NCBI GenBank assembly: GCA_003290165.1
Contig: QNQO01002086.1
Location: 62,001-126,000 of the forward strand
Length of the DNA stretch: 64,000 bases
Origin: Berberis thunbergii
Taxonomy: Eukaryota > Streptophyta > Magnoliopsida > Ranunculales > Berberidaceae
Direction of reading: 5' to 3'
Position numbers and translations under genes: made by a program. The notes under the pieces are model-generated. The model worked only from the letters and a program-made list of their open reading frames with translations, did no database searches and was not told the DNA's origin. Of the stretch, positions 35,273 through 46,150 are shown piece by piece (the stretch's first letter is position 1; each line of letters begins with the position of its first letter).

Positions 35273-35812
35273 TTAATACACAGTGGGAATTTCCTTTTTA
35301 TCGACATTAGTGTTCAAGCCTCTTTGAGTATGTAGAACTACATGCCACCCGTCATTTGATTGATCTTTCGAATAAAATACCCCACTTGCTTCTTGAGCTA
35401 AAATGAATGGATCCTCTTCCACCATTCTTTTGTCTTTTAGTTTCGACAAGTTTACCATCTCATGGTTCCAAATTGGGTCCACCTTATATGCATTTTTCTT
35501 ATCTTCCACTTTGACCCAATCACAATAGAAGACAGTTTCTTTGAAATCTATGTAGTCTAGCACTAGTATGTCTCTAACAACTCCATACCATTTGACTAGT
35601 TGGTCCTTTGGCCTCTTATCTTTCTTACTAGCAACAAAATGAGCAATGGCATCCATGGAGACACCACTATCTTGTTTCACCAAACATTCATCCAAAGAAC
35701 TTGTCACAAATGTGAAACCATTTACACAATATTTTGGATATTGGGTTGCCAAAAATTGTGGACCATTGGCTAACCTCCAAAGTGTGGTATTTGTTTCCCC
35801 AGCCTTCTCCAA
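35273..35812 (-). pseudogene. CACTA TNP2-associated DUF4216 domain
   Basis: The open frame reads YPKYCVNGFTFVTSSLDECL, then QDSGVSMDAIAHFVAS, KWYGVVRDILVLDYIDF and a stretch around PFILAQEASGVFYSKDQSND. This is the DUF4216 module found at the C-terminal side of TNP2-type CACTA transposases. It ends at a TAA just before 35273. The domain itself is intact, but the catalytic core that should precede it is missing. Confidence 0.85.
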
Positions 35813-35842
35813 CTACATTGTAAAATAAATCATCTTAGAACT

Positions 35843-36171
35843 GACATCATCCTAAGATATTCACAGGCATCATCAGGTTCAACCACTTCTGTCATAGGTA
35901 CACTAATCACATGCTTGTTTATATTCTCTCCATGATGTATCCACGTGACATAATTGGTATCAATGCCATGGCTTAACAAATGAACACCTATGTCGTCAAC
36001 ACTAATGTTTCACCTCGAGTTCCTACATTGAACACATGGCAAGGAAAAAGACTCTCTCCATTTGCATTATCCTCAACTAACTGTTGGAATTGTTTAACGC
36101 CGTTTATATACATTGCACTTCCCCGTTTGTTCATCCATGACTTATCTAAAGGAATTGTTGACATTTCTACA
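35843..36171 (-). pseudogene. CACTA transposase N-terminal (Transpos_assoc) domain
   Basis: The minus-strand frame starts near MSTIPLDKSWMNKRGSAMYI and continues VKQFQQLVEDNANGESLFPC, then HLLSHGIDTNYVTWIHHGEN, matching the transposase-associated domain at the start of TNP2 proteins. It stops at TGA just before 35843. The DUF4216 module starts only some 30 bp further on. In intact TNP2 genes one to two kilobases of catalytic domain (Transposase_21 and DUF4218) lie between the two. The element is therefore internally deleted and non-autonomous. Confidence 0.8.
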
Positions 36172-36922
36172 CACAAAAAAAATTAAAAGATTAACTTTAG
36201 TCATTGACCAAAGGAATCTAAATTGCTAAATTGCTTGAAAATCATTGACCAATCTAATGAACTTCAATTCATCCAGTTGTGCTGTTGTATTTGTTATGGT
36301 ACCCTATACAATGTTTCATTGACTTTCTTTCTACATTCCCAATCCAACTCAATTACTTGAGTTACATTGGATCTCCTATCCAAACTAATTGTTTCTAAAA
36401 TACCACAATCATGCTTATTGCTGATCTTAGAAAAAATAAAATAAAAATATATAGACATTAAAATAAGAATTCATCAACAACCCATAAGAGTGCAAATAAA
36501 AGGAAGATCGTTCTAAGATTTTAGTATATAAAACAAAGAACTAGATATCAAAAATCAAGAAAGAAAGACAGTTTAACATCAATTACAGGATGCTTGAAAT
36601 GGCAGGGACGCAAATAAGAAATAGAATGAAGGGAACATAAGAAAAACCCTTGACTATGAATCAATCCAAGATGCACTAAACAATGAATAGGATCAAGTTT
36701 CCAGCTCAATAATGTTGACAAGACATAGATGACATAATTACTAAATTCCCACTCCTAGTTTAATTAATGTTTTCCATTATCTTTTCCTCTTTCTTTCTCC
36801 TCTCACTTTTGATAATAAAAAAAATTAATTTTTTTTTGCTTTTGCGACAAACTCAACCTTATAACTTTTATCATATCACAAGACCGTCGATGGAATCTAA
36901 CACTTTTGTACTGACTTTATAG

Positions 36923-37863
36923 CAAAGATGCATACAGGTATATTAGAAGAGATGGAGAGCAGCAAACAGAATCCTAGTGAACCTGATTTGGAAACAACTA
37001 TAAATGAAAATGGATATGAGATCCATGGTAGTGCCTTTGAAGAAAATCTGACAAACATCAAGGAAGCTAAAGTAACTCCCTTAGAAATTTTGAATTGAGT
37101 GACGATTAACAACACAATTGAAACTCCACGCTCAACCATTAAATGTATTCTCCAGGTTAATAAAGATAAGGAGTTGAATTTTGGAAAACAAAATCTAAGG
37201 AAAGTTGAATAACAACTAAAGTCTGTATTCATTGAGTTTTATCAAAAACTCTGGCTTCTAAAAAATTACAGGTAATTAAAAATGACTATAAAGTTGGTTG
37301 CCTTTATGTATTGCTTTTGTATGTTGCCTTCATTTATTTTCCTGTTAATGCATCACTGTGTCCACTTGTTTTCAGAACTTACTGGCAATCTCCAAGGTTA
37401 TGAAGAAATATGACAAAGGTAAGATCCTTATAAAACCCAATGTCTCTTTTGCAAATCCTAGAAATTTTAATACGTATGTGTTTACGGACACTGGTACCCT
37501 AACATGTATGTATGAAGATCTTCATAGTATGTAATGTTGTTTCAATTGATGTAGGTGGCTTTGAGAAATGTATCAAGATCTTACTTGAACATGGTTGATA
37601 AATCCTACATTGGCAGCTCAGATGAGGTAAGGTTCTGGAATTCATCAGGGTATCATAATCTAATTTGTACTAGTTTTACAAGTATAGTTGTCTTCATTAA
37701 CGTAACTGTTCTTGTTTTGCTTGTGAACTCCAAAGATTACCAGACTCATTGATAGGGTGGAAGCTACATTTATCAAGCACTTCTCTAGTTCAAACCGCAG
37801 TAAGGCCATGAACACCTTGAGACCCAAAGTGAAGAAAGAAAGGCATCAAATTATATTTTTTGG
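36923..37863 (+). pseudogene. Captured PHO1-like SPX-region fragment, four exons
   Basis: On the plus strand, opposite to the transposase, four exons with splice sites are visible. Exon 36923-37271 (TPLEIL, then a stop, VTINNTIETPRSTIK, and after another stop VFIEFYQKLWLLKN), exon 37376-37418 (NLLAISKVMKKYDK), exon 37555-37626 (SYLNMVDKSYIGSSDE) and exon 37736-37863 ([35 protein letters not shown]). These match the SPX domain of PHO1-type phosphate exporters, whose basic surface senses inositol pyrophosphate. At least two in-frame stops (TGA near 37098, TAA near 37210) make it a dead copy. Downstream membrane and EXS parts are absent. Confidence 0.88.
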
Positions 37864-39289
37864 GTAAGAAGTGAAATCGCGGGATTCACTAATTTAAGGA
37901 AAACTCAGTCCTTCTGATGATAAAGGAGTGAGTTTTCTTGTATTCGCCTAACTTAGATTCATGCAAGAACCTAGCAACCAAAGCAAATGTTTTTTTTAAG
38001 GAAATTGAGTAGGGGTTATTTAGGATCCCCCGAACCAAAATGAAGTTGGATTTACTAATTTCGCATATTTGGTTTTATGTTTAGGTTTCTTTACTGGTTT
38101 CTTTACATTTTGATAAAACCAACCCATTTTAATGTGTATCCCCTTTTAATGGCATCTTGCATTTCCTTATAGCTTGGTCGAAGCTAGAGGCAATCTAATG
38201 ATGATACAATTAAACTGTAAGAAACCACAAAATCCAAAGAGTTGAGTATTCACGAGCAAGAACTTTTGTTTCTTTATCAAGCTTCCTCGTGTTCAAAGTA
38301 GTGCCACTAGAGGCAGCCTTGTTTGTTCCTGCTGTAGCTGGAAGATAGACAATAAAACAACATTATCATTGGGAATCACATGTCAAGATAATGAGATATT
38401 CAAGAAACCACGATGTTCTTCCAAAAAGAAGAATCACTGGTCTAGCACCAACTTGAATGTACAGTTAACTCTTCCGAGCAGATTTGATCTTTGTCAAACT
38501 AACATGGTAAATATAACAAAAAAGTCCTCACTTCTTTTGCATATTAAAGTGTCCAGCATAAAAATGCATTACAACATTAAGCTAAACAAGTTAAGATTTG
38601 GTCATTAGACATGACCGCTGTCACCAACATATAGCTCCAATTCAACAAAAAAGACCACTTGAAAGAATGCTTCAGTTGATTAGAATAAATTGGACAGATC
38701 AATGATATGACCACTGACCAGTGATTAAAAATGTATAAAATTTGTGGCATACAGTTTGAGATAGCAAAATTTAATATTTCTAAGTGAAAACAATTGACTG
38801 GAAACAATTAAAAGTTGAAAATCAAATAGAGTGAATGAAATCCATTAGCATCAACAAAACATAATTTGTGGACCAACATACATATAAACATTTTGTTTTA
38901 AAATGCACATGACAAGTTAAAATTATCCATTAAAGCTTCCTTGTAGGAGCAAAGCTAGTCCAGAGACCAACATTTGTATGTAAATCATATAGCAATGACT
39001 TACTTCTAAATAAAACCCTAATTATATCATTTGTATGTAAATCCATTAGATGTATTTCCTGATTTCAAATTATATCAGGAATTTCATACAAAAATTAAAG
39101 ATTCAAAAAATTAAATTATATCAGGAATTTATCAGGCATACGGTTTTGAGCCCTAGAGATTCAAACCCTAATTTCAAAAAACCTCTAAATAAAACCTATA
39201 GATTCAAAAAATATTTCTGGAACCCTAGATATTCAAAGCCTTTAAATAAAAAAACTCTACATTCAGGAACCTAATTTCATCAAAAATGA
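37864..39289. other. CACTA-1 sequence between PHO1 fragment and 5' region
   Basis: AT-rich DNA with no recognised exon. A minus-strand stretch near 38340-38270 with an acceptor-like site reads PATAGTNKAASSGTTLNTRK and might be another captured exon of unknown origin. Short repeats of attcaaaccctaat type occur at 39090-39230. Confidence 0.4.
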
Positions 39290-39625
39290 AACAGTGAGAG
39301 TGAGAGAGAGTACCGGTACGAGAGAATGGTTGCAGTGGCTGATCGATTTTGAAGACGCCGAGTACTAAGGAGGGAAGACCAGGGAAGGAGGGGAGGAGCA
39401 GGGAAGTCGAGGGAGGAGGGAAGGAGGGGATGAGGGAAGTCGAGGGAGGGAGCAGGGAAGGAGAAGGAGCAGGGAAGTCGAGTTGAATAGAGTCGAGGGA
39501 GGGAGCAGGGAAGGAGACGGTCGATGTCGATGTCGAGTGGAGGGAGCAGGTTTGTGGAGGGGAGGGAAGGTTTGTCGATGGAAGTAGAGGGGAGAGAAGG
39601 TCGAGCGCCAAAATAGCCCGCCCAA
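39290..39625 (-). other. Purine-rich 5' leader region of CACTA-1
   Basis: The plus strand is almost wholly G and A (gggagg, gaggag, gtcgag repeats). On the minus strand this makes Pro/Ser/Leu-rich open frames. The bias is compositional and the position, just inside the element's 5' terminus, suggests the first exon or promoter leader rather than a protein domain. Confidence 0.55.
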
Positions 39626-39639
39626 TTTTTTTTCATCTT

Positions 39640-40010
39640 TTCATGTAGCCACGGTTTTGAGCCGTTGCTAGAACTAGCCACGGTTTAGAGCCGTTGCTTA
39701 AATTTTTTTTGCAACGGTTTTGAGCCGTTGCTAGAACTAGCCACGGTTTAGAACCGTTGCTAAAAAAATTTTTTGCAACGGTTTTGAGCCGTTTCTAATA
39801 ATACCCACGGTTTTGAGCCGTTGCTACTAATAGCCACGGTTTTTAGCCGTGCCAAATATACCAACGGTTTTAAGCCATGGCTAGGGTTTTTTATACCCAC
39901 GGTTTTAAGCCGTTGGTACTTATAGCTACGATTTTTGGCCGTGGTAAATAAACCAACGGTTTAGAACCATGGCCAGCTCGGCGTAGCTAAACTGGCCTTT
40001 TGGTGTAGTG
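39640..40010. repeat. CACTA-1 right terminus and subterminal repeats
   Basis: About ten short copies of motifs like GCCACGGTTTTGAGCCGTTG precede the inverted terminus that ends at tggtgtagtg. It matches the left terminus of CACTA-2. Confidence 0.9.
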
Positions 40011-40013
40011 GAA

Positions 40014-40790
40014 CTTGCTATGATTCTCAACAATGAACTGCCCATAGAGACTTGAAACCTAGTTCTTTTAGAAAATCACGTCTATTTGTACCAAAGGAAG
40101 ATCTCGAACCAGACATCAAAACATTCATAAAGGACTTTTCTCAGAAAATGAAATCTATTGTGACAAAGTCTACCTCTGAAGCCAGAGAACATACTTATAA
40201 GCTTTGTACCTTTTGCCTCAAAAAAGATCATATAGATTCTGATTTCCTTTTAACTTCAGGTGGCAATGAACTTCTAGAGGAGGTGTGTGTATTTAACAGT
40301 GAACATAAATCAAACACATTCTATCAAACATTCACATCTGCAAATCGACATCACCCTAACCTTTCCTATGGTGGTGACTTTTATGAACAACCACCCAGAA
40401 GTTAAGGGAATCCTTCTGGGTTTCAACACCCTAGGCAGCCTAGTGGACAAGCCCACAACTCATGCACTTATCCTAGACAGGTTCAATATTGATCTCAATC
40501 TAACCAGTTGCAACAGAATCAATATCCACCACATGGAGGACCTCTTTCATTTCGGCAAAATCGGCCTGTGAACCTTCCTATGGTACCTGTCCCTCATAAT
40601 TCTTATGGTCAACCTCAACTTAGCAACTTACGGGACTTGGTTCCTCAAAATCAATATGTTGCTCCTTTACCACATTCAAAACCATCATTGGAGGATATGA
40701 TGCACCAATTAATGACAACTAATGCTGCTAATTCCCAAGCCATCCACCAACTTCAACAACAGTTTAGCGTGGAAATGGAAAAATGAACAT
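40014..40790 (+). pseudogene. Athila gag, C-terminal part
   Basis: Gag resumes after the CACTA-1 target duplication with LAMILNNELPIET. A worn zinc-knuckle-like motif, CTFCLKKDHIDSDF, keeps two Cys and one His but has Asp in place of the last Cys. A Gln/Asn/Pro-rich region follows and then SLEDMMHQLMTTNAANSQAI, the usual Athila heptad-rich end. Several stops occur, so it is non-functional. Confidence 0.8.
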
Positions 40791-41289
40791 TCCCCAGTCA
40801 GCCCATCCCTAATCCAAAAGGTGCTCCCAAGCCAATGTCAATGAAATTGGTAGCAATGTTGATTCATAGGGAAAAGTTAAAGTTGTCGCCATCCTTCATT
40901 CTGGCCGAGCAATTGATAATGACATAGAACCACCCAAGAGAACTGATGTGATTTCCAAAGAGAACGTTCCTAAATCAATTGAGAACGCTAAAGATTCTTC
41001 TCAAACTAGTTTAAACTCACCCTCTCAGCTTCCTGTGGAGCCAAGAACTTATATACCTAAGGCACCATTTCCCAAAGCCCTTTTAGGTAACAAAAAAGAT
41101 AAGTAATTTTAAGAAATACTAGAGATTTTTAAAGGAGTACACATCAACATTCCTCTTTTGTCTTCTATCCAGCAAGTACCAGTCTATGCAAAAAATTTCA
41201 AGGACGTGTACAAAAAATAAAAAAACGGAAGTACCTGAAACTACATGCCTTGCAAGCGATGCCACATCGCTTATTCAACAAACTTGAGT

Positions 41290-41923
41290 ATTTAAGTACA
41301 AGGATCCCGGAACCCCTACTGTACCATCTTTAATTGGAAAAGACTTTGAAAATCGTGCCTTGTTCGACTTAAGAGCAAGTGTGAATCTCTTACCTTATCA
41401 TATATATTTAGAACTTGGGTTAAAGGAGATGCAACCAACAAAGGTAGTTCTTAAGCTAGCAAATGAGTCAAAACGATACCCTAGATGAATAGTTTTGGAT
41501 GTGATTGTTCAAGTTGCAGATTTTTATTATCCAGTTGATTTCATCATCTTAGACACTAGCCCGAGCCCAAATAATCAAATTCCTGTTATCTTAGGGCGAC
41601 CTTTCTTAGCAACTGCGAAGGCTAACATCAACTATAGAAGCGGTAGCATGTCTGTTTCCTTTGGGAACCTTAAAGCTGAATTGAATATTTTTAAGGCCTT
41701 GCAAAGGAGAGATGATCTTGATATGATTGAGGAAGAAGAAGAAAAAGTGTGTATTATTCGATCTTTTGAGTCTATGGCTCAATCGTCACCAGATGACGTA
41801 TTGCTTCGTTGTCTCACACACTTTGGTCACGTTATCAATATAAGGAAGAGTTGTATTCATCTTCTTCCTTTAGACAATAGTCAGAAGATAGTGACTCATC
41901 CACAAGCACTCAAAAATTACTAG
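41290..41923 (+). pseudogene. Athila protease region
   Basis: The frame reads SLIGKDFENRALFDLRASVN and LLPYHIYLELGLKEM, followed by VDFIILDTS, IPVILGRPFLATAKA and INYRSGSMSV. The ILGRPFLATA block is a hallmark of Athila protease. The active-site motif is normally D-L-G-A-S; here Gly is replaced by Arg (DLRAS), which should abolish catalysis. A stop at 41488 also breaks it. Confidence 0.8.
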
Positions 41924-42543
41924 AACTTAAGCCTTTACCAAATGAATTGAGATATGCATTTTTTGGTTATGCAGAGAGTTATCTAGTGATTATTGCCTCA
42001 GATCTTACTGAGGAACACAGTGACAAGTTGTTGGAGGTCCTTAAAGCTCACAAGTCAGTCATTGCTTGGAATATTTATGACATCAAGGGTTTTGACCCTA
42101 GTGTCTGTGAGCATCATATTTATTTGGAAGGCAAAACCAAAACATCCAGAGAACCCCAGCGACGTCTAAATCCCATTTTGAAAGATGTTGTAATAGAAGA
42201 AGTGTTGAAACTTCTGGATGCAAACATCATCTATGCTATCTCTGATAGCCAATGGGTTAGCCCTGTCCTTGTAGTTCCTAAGAAGTAAGGAATTACAGTA
42301 GTTGAAAATGAGAACAAGGAACTTGTGCCACAAAAAATAAAATGGGATGGAGAGTATGCATTGATTATCGTAAGTTGAACTTTAATACTCGAAAGGATCA
42401 CTTTCCCCTTCCATTTATTGATAAAATGCATGAGAGGTTAGCAGGTCATTCTTACAATTGTTTCTTGGATGGATATTCTGGATACAATCAAATCCCTATT
42501 CCACAAGAAGATCAAGAGAAAACCACATTCACTTGTCCTTTTG
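41924..42543 (+). pseudogene. Athila reverse transcriptase, N-terminal part
   Basis: Blocks visible are DIKGFDPSVCEHHIYLEG, SDSQWVSPVLVVPKK, MGWRVCIDYRKLNFNTRKD, FPLPFIDKMHERLAGHSYNC and FLDGYSGYNQIPI. A stop follows VVPKK near 42288 and a frame change lies near 42335. CACTA-2 cuts the gene right after FTCPFGT, within the RT palm. Confidence 0.9.
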
Positions 42544-42546
42544 GTA

Positions 42547-42790
42547 CACTACACCAAAAGGCCTGTTTAGCTACGGGGAAGTGGCCACGGCTCTAAGCCG
42601 TTAGTTTATTTGCCACGGCTAAAAACCGTGGCTATAACGGCCAACGGTTTAAAACCGTAGTTAAAAAATAAAACCGTGACCAAAAAACACTACACCAAAA
42701 GGGTTGCTACGGTTTTAAAACATGGCTATAACTGCCAATGGTTTATAACCGTGGCTAAAACTGCCAACGGTTTAAAACCGTAGCTATAAG
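42547..42790. repeat. CACTA-2 left terminus with a second internal terminus
   Basis: Subterminal motifs such as GCCACGGCTAAAAACCGTGG follow the terminal repeat. A second complete terminus, CACTACACCAAAAGGGTTG, starts at 42688 in the same direction with its own repeats (to about 42790). The element end is thus present twice in tandem. Confidence 0.88.
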
Positions 42791-45320
42791 ATTAATCACT
42801 TTCGCGCTTTGGCGAAAATTCTTCGCACTTTGGAGGGAGCAGTTTCCCGCTTTGGCGAAAAAAATTGGGGAAAATAGATTCTCACTCTCTCCACACCTCC
42901 TCTTCACAATCAATTCTAAAAGCAGAGAAGAAGAAGGACGAAAGAAGGAGAGGACGAACTGAAAAAGAACATGAAGAATCGAAGCAGATTCTCAAATTTT
43001 TCTTCTCCTTCTTCTTCTTTAAATCTTGAGAGAACCGAACTGAAGAAGAACATGAAATTGGTTCAGATCTCCTTCCAGGTAAGATCCTTCTTCTTTTTTA
43101 AATCTATTTTTTTTCTTCTTCTTCTTCAGATCTGTTTCAAATTTTTTTCTTCTTTCAGCAAAGCAAAACAGTTTGATTTTTTTTGTTGATTTTTTTTCTT
43201 CTTTCAGCAAAGCACACCCTAGAACTCACTTTCTTCTTTTCTCCAGCTCGATTTTTGAAAAGGAGAAGAAGAAGACTAAGATAACCACTCAAAACAACAG
43301 GTAAGCTATTCAACATTCTCTCATTTCCTGTCTTTGTTCATTGCCTCATTGGATTGTGAACAACATATGGGCGAGATTCTAATTGAGGTGTTGGGGTGTT
43401 TGTGTGTTTGGCAGCTGTTGGAGGTCAAGTACATTTTCTCTATGTGATGGAACTCATGTGAAACACAACAAAGACAATGGAGATAATGTTGGTCCTTTGT
43501 TATTGAAGAAGCGGTAGAAGAACTACTTGGTGAGTATTGGGTCTTCTTTAATTTTTTGAGACTTTTGTTAAGCACTAGTGTTTATTATGTACAAGGGAGC
43601 ATTTCAATTGGAGGGATTTGAGTCTGCTACTATGTATAGACCATCAACATGATTTACTCAATAGTCTTTTTTGGCCATGTCTGTGTGTTTGTATTGTTAT
43701 GAGCATGATCATTTGGGTATTCTAGCTTAATTGGTTTAAATGTTTTTAGCTTAATTGCAAAAGAGGTAATGAAACAAAGAAACATATACTCAATTGGCCT
43801 CAATAGCAATATGTTGTATCCATGGATTGGGAAAATTTAAGCTTTAGACTTCGATTTTAATATGAAAAGTGGACTACTCTTAAGATTTAAAATTCATTTT
43901 AACTATGAAAATTTGGACAGTGCATATAATTTTATAGCAAGCAAAAGTCCTCTCTTTTAGCAGATGTCAATAATTGATTATACAAGTCTCTATAATGTGT
44001 GTGTAGTTTCTCTCATGATTGCTCTCATGTTTCTGTAGTCTAGATTTGTTCCTCCTGTGAAAACTGTAGAATCTGCCTTTCTACTCACCTTGCAACTCTT
44101 TAGGCAACATTTGGTTTTAAGACATTCACTTAGAAGCAGTATTAGTTTCTCAGGAATGAACAATTTACATAGCTGACAATCTGGTTTGGGTTTCAGGTTT
44201 CAAAGAAGCAATTTCACAGTGATGGATGTGGAGTTTGCAGGTTGAATCCTCTATCCTTGCTCCATACAATGTTTTTTGTAGTAATTATTCAAATTTTGAA
44301 TAATCTGAAGATTGTTATCTTATGTTTTGCTGTTACAGAATCGGAGGCGAAGAGAACTTCATCCACTACAATAAATGTGGTAAGTAAGCTGCTTGAGTGG
44401 TCATTCTTCCTAGGTTTCATGTTTTCAGTTCTTGTAAACTAATTGGTGTTGTCTGGCGTGATGATATCTTCTTCAGAATGTTGTTACGCAAGGTATTTCT
44501 TCACTTGAATAATTTATATTTTTGTTTCTTTCAAACTGCTAGATCGACTAATTAGTGCAAAAAATCATCAACACTGAGACAAGTTTGGAAGATAATGAAT
44601 TTTTAAAAGGTTTTGTCTACGGATAGAAGATAATGAATTTTTTTTCTTCTAGATTTTGTAGTTCAGCTGTCCAAGTGTAAAAATATATTTTCTTTTTTCG
44701 TTTTAGAGAATTAAGTTGCTTCTTGGAGGTTTAAGGTAAGATTTAGTGTCCTGTCCTTAGTGTGTGCTAAATGTAAAATTCTTATACATATTTTATGTTT
44801 GTGTCTCAGTTGCTTCCTGTTGAAGGATTTTTATATGATTTGTGATTTGTGATTTGAGCTTCGCGGTTATTAATGTGTTATGCACCTCTTTACCAAACAA
44901 GGACTAGACTTTACCGCTTTCTTTCTTTTTCTCTTTGTTTTCACCATGTTTACACCCACCTGATTGAGGAACTTGATTATTGTTTATTTCTTATGGTTAT
45001 TCTGGGTTCAAAAATCAGGGTTGGTGCTGTTGTTAGAGATGCTTTTATGTAAAAGATAACTTACTTTTATGTAGTGCTGGGTGGACACTTTAAGAGGTTG
45101 TTTCACAACATATCAATATCTTTTGGTCAACTGTTGTTGTTGTTTTCATTTATAACTCTCGTAGAGCTTTATAAGGTATTATTTGGAAAAGAAAGTTAAA
45201 CCTGGATGATGTTAAACATGATCACTCCAAGATAAAAGATCAATTTTCATCATATAACTTGAATCACCATTTTGATTTATTGTTTGGATTCCTTCATAAT
45301 TTATGGTATTCTAATTGCAG
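42791..45320 (+). other. CACTA-2 5' region
   Basis: Begins with a leader holding a repeated cgctttggcgaaaa motif (42805, 42850) and a GA-rich stretch. Several short exon-like pieces with splice-site consensus follow (for example 44337-44380), but I recognise no protein family in them. Confidence 0.45.
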
Positions 45321-46150
45321 ATGGTGTGCGGAGCTACTTTCCTCATGGTACCGAAAAGGTAGCAATAACTCTTTTCAGTCTCTGCTGCAATGGTTTACTT
45401 GCAATAATTGATGAGGTTTCTGATCTGCTTCTCTTTTCATAATCAGGTAGTCAGGGTAGTTGTCTTTACTGAAGGGGAAGTTGTGGAAGAAGCCAGAGCT
45501 GCAAAAGCTTGTTGGTGGGGACGAGCTTATTGAAGAGATTGGGAAGGGTAAAATTTTAAGTTGTTTTTCACTTTCATAACAGTTCATCATGCCTTAGAAA
45601 TGCTAAACATAGAAAGAGTAAAGTTCATATGCCAATAATTTTTCAGCCTCATATGCAAAATATAAGAAAGCTGAAGATTCCACCATTTTGTTCGAGTGTG
45701 TTTGGTTTTATTGTTGATTTAAGTTTGTGGATCACTATTTATCTGGCCATCCCTTTCTATTTTTGTTTGTTCATTGTTCTCAATTTTTTTCCTTGTGCCA
45801 ATATATAACTGAAAACAATGTTATAAATTTATTGTTGGTTCTCATTATTGTTCTGCATTTTCTCTTCATTGTCCTTTAGATAAATCTCTTCATCAGTAAG
45901 CATTTGTATAAAGCCATAATCTGTACTAGGGAGGCACTTGACAATGTGCAGGTGGCGGAAATCTCAGTTTTGCAAAATGTATATCAACCCTGATGTTCAT
46001 GCCTCGTCTTGGAAAGGTCTAGAATAATGAATTTACTTACGTTGATGGATTTGTTATTGCGAATAAGACTTTTACCTTACAAAAGTGAAGATCCTCCTTA
46101 GTCAGATAGCAAGAATTCTTGGACCTTGTGGTTTGATGCCGAACAAAATT
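45321..46150 (+). pseudogene. Captured organellar ribosomal protein L1 fragment, four exons
   Basis: Exon 45321-45358 gives PHGTEK. Exon 45447-45547 gives VVRVVVFTEGEVVEEARAA and, after a frame change, LVGGDELIEEIGKG. Exon 45952-46016 gives FAKCISTLMFMPRLGK. Exon from 46106 gives IARILGPCGLMPN. In bacterial-type L1 proteins these blocks follow each other in this order; the plant organellar RPL1 is nuclear-encoded. Splice sites are mostly kept, but small deletions break the frame. The exons are on the same strand as CACTA-2. Confidence 0.78.

Larger units (their letters stand above)
25657..40010 (-). mobile_element. CACTA-1 transposon (En/Spm superfamily), 14.4 kb, with captured host exons
   Basis: The ends are CACTACACCAAAAATCCCC and the inverted CACTACACCAAAAGGCC, flanked by the 3-bp duplication gaa (25654-25656, 40011-40013). 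Subterminal regions of 350-470 bp hold many copies of a palindromic motif around ACGGTTTTAAACCGTGGC, the type of array bound by CACTA accessory protein. Transposase-type genes are read on the minus strand, so the element 5' end is at 40010. Its left end matches the right end of CACTA-2, and its right end matches the left end of CACTA-2. They are therefore one family in opposite orientations. It interrupts Athila gag. Confidence 0.95.

Noticed and set aside
39225..39681. Overlapping Pro/Ser/Leu-rich open frames on the minus strand near the right end of CACTA-1
   Set aside because: Three frames are open at once because the DNA is a purine/pyrimidine-biased repeat; compositional, not a protein family.
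43019..43210. Lys-rich minus-strand frame in CACTA-2
   Set aside because: Produced by ttcttctt-type runs; low complexity.
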